The translations under genes were made by a program, and so were the position numbers. From the NCBI RefSeq assembly GCF_015546995.1, contig NZ_JADMUH010000005.1:1-64000 (forward strand): a stretch of DNA of 64,000 bases, written 5' to 3'. Numbering within the stretch: the first letter of the stretch is position 1; each line of letters begins with the position of its first letter. Positions 63,197-64,000 of the stretch are shown piece by piece. Below the pieces are notes generated by a model. That model ran no database searches. It was given only the letters and a program-made list of their open reading frames with translations, and was not told the DNA's origin. The stretch is from Streptococcus infantis (lineage in GTDB: Bacteria > Bacillota > Bacilli > Lactobacillales > Streptococcaceae).

Positions 63197-64000
63197 TTAC
63201 TCTGTTAAAAATTCTTCAATTCGAGAAACGAGTTCATTATTTTGATAATGATAGAGGTCGTGAGGCGCATCCATATAGATGACTTGAACATTAGACTGAC
63301 CACTAGCAAATCTCTCTGCATAATGCTGCCATTCTGATTGGCTAAAGCTAGTACCATCACCGTTAGACACCAGTAATAAGGTGGGAATTTTCGGATTAAT
63401 GCTAGAGGGAACTTTCTTGGCATTTTCCTTTACCAAACGTGATTCATGAAGCATGGCTTGTGAGATTAACTGCTTATAAGCCAGTAATTTATATTGTTGT
63501 CGTTCACTTTCAGTCAAAGTTAGATTTTTTATGTAAAAGGACTCAGGGAAATAGCGTAATAAGCCAATCTTGCTGCTCCAATAGGCCACAGTAATCAAGG
63601 TCTGATTATCCTTTAAATCCTCATAACTTGCTGGTAATGCCCAATCCAGACCAACCAAGGCTTTCACTTCATCAGGATACTTTTCCTGCCAAGCCAGACT
63701 TTCAAGACTAGCCATTGAATGAGACAGAATGATAAAAGGACCTGTTACATTTGCTTGTGATAGAGCTTGACGTGTCTCAGACAAAACTTCCATCACATCT
63801 CTGGATTGATTGCTATCATCACTGTAACCATAGCCAGCCCGCTCCACGATGACTACCTTATATTTTTTTGATAAGGAATCCGAAACATTCTTAAAGTCCA
63901 ATATTGGAGAGGCAATTCCAGCACCAGATAGAAACACTATTGTCTCTGGACCATCCCCTTCAACGTAAACATTGATTTTGTGCCCATTAACGAGAACAGT
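63197..64000 (-). CDS. Alpha/beta hydrolase, N-terminus cut by window end
   Basis: At least 267 residues. The frame stays open to the window edge: the residues before the first candidate start read VNVYVEGDGPETIVFLSG, a typical hydrolase beginning, so the true start lies outside. The catalytic set is visible: Ser in ILSHSMAS (a GxSxG variant with Ser for the first Gly), Asp in VSNGDGTS, and His in DAPHDLYHY. Substrate unknown; candidates are esterase or peptidase-like hydrolases. Confidence 0.85.
   Translation of the reverse strand, partial: TVLVNGHKINVYVEGDGPETIVFLSGAGIASPILDFKNVSDSLSKKYKVVIVERAGYGYSDDSNQSRDVMEVLSETRQALSQANVTGPFIILSHSMASLESLAWQEKYPDEVKALVGLDWALPASYEDLKDNQTLITVAYWSSKIGLLRYFPESFYIKNLTLTESERQQYKLLAYKQLISQAMLHESRLVKENAKKVPSSINPKIPTLLLVSNGDGTSFSQSEWQHYAERFASGQSNVQVIYMDAPHDLYHYQNNELVSRIEEFLTE

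Overview
The window is low-GC Streptococcus DNA, most likely from the choline-decorated part of the mitis group (S. oralis, S. mitis, S. infantis type). Four things suggest this: two exported proteins with long arrays of choline-binding repeats, four LPXTG wall-anchored proteins with streptococcal signal peptides, pneumococcus-like housekeeping genes (hprK-lgt, pyrR-pyrB-carA-carB, htpX-lemA, cppA, ytqA-mnmM), and near-consensus promoters. The species call is inference. No tRNA, rRNA, CRISPR array, transposase or prophage gene was seen.

Layout. 1-5.9 kb: a minus-strand housekeeping block (hprK, lgt, DUF948, YtxH; then hemW, acyl-ACP thioesterase, HAD phosphatase, TIGR01906 membrane protein). 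6-27.6 kb: a surface-protein region holding a CbpE/Pce-like phosphorylcholine esterase, an LPXTG adhesin, a GbpC/antigen I/II-like glucan-binding protein divergent from a GH66 dextranase, and a 2313-residue modular isopeptide adhesin. It is interleaved with rpsU, a methyltransferase and nagB. 28-34 kb: the pyrimidine operon pyrR-pyrB-carA-carB with a PyrR attenuator. 34-45 kb: nth-yceD, an orphan bacteriocin-immunity gene, an ABC-F ribosome-protection gene behind an attenuator leader, htpX-lemA, rsmG, the PyrR-controlled uracil permease, CPBP, EamA, serine hydrolase and cppA. 45-58 kb: an EEP-family hydrolase, a glucose-type PTS EIICBA, the ytqA-mnmM tRNA-modification pair, an NhaP-type antiporter, a YihY protein, an ATP-grasp ligase, a dicarboxylate/amino-acid symporter, DUF3397, and a choline-binding N-acetylmuramoyl-L-alanine amidase. 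58-64 kb: a three-gene ABC-2 exporter behind a cre-like site, three small unknown genes, a histidine phosphatase and an alpha/beta hydrolase cut by the window end.

How the parts fit. The surface genes form a glucan-biofilm and cell-wall toolkit: dextran cleavage beside dextran binding, choline trimming beside choline-anchored wall hydrolysis, plus long stalked adhesins. Pyrimidine synthesis and uracil uptake share the same PyrR-binding RNA element. Two further look-alike hairpins sit inside the operon, before carA and carB.

The most interesting non-coding signals are: the two-terminator leader with a three-codon uORF before the ABC-F gene; the four PyrR-type hairpins; three genes whose ATG lies 6-7 nt after a TGn-extended -10 with no Shine-Dalgarno (candidate leaderless mRNAs: hemW, ytqA, DUF3397); and a triplicated ~50-nt element before the uracil permease whose last copy is both terminator and -35 box.
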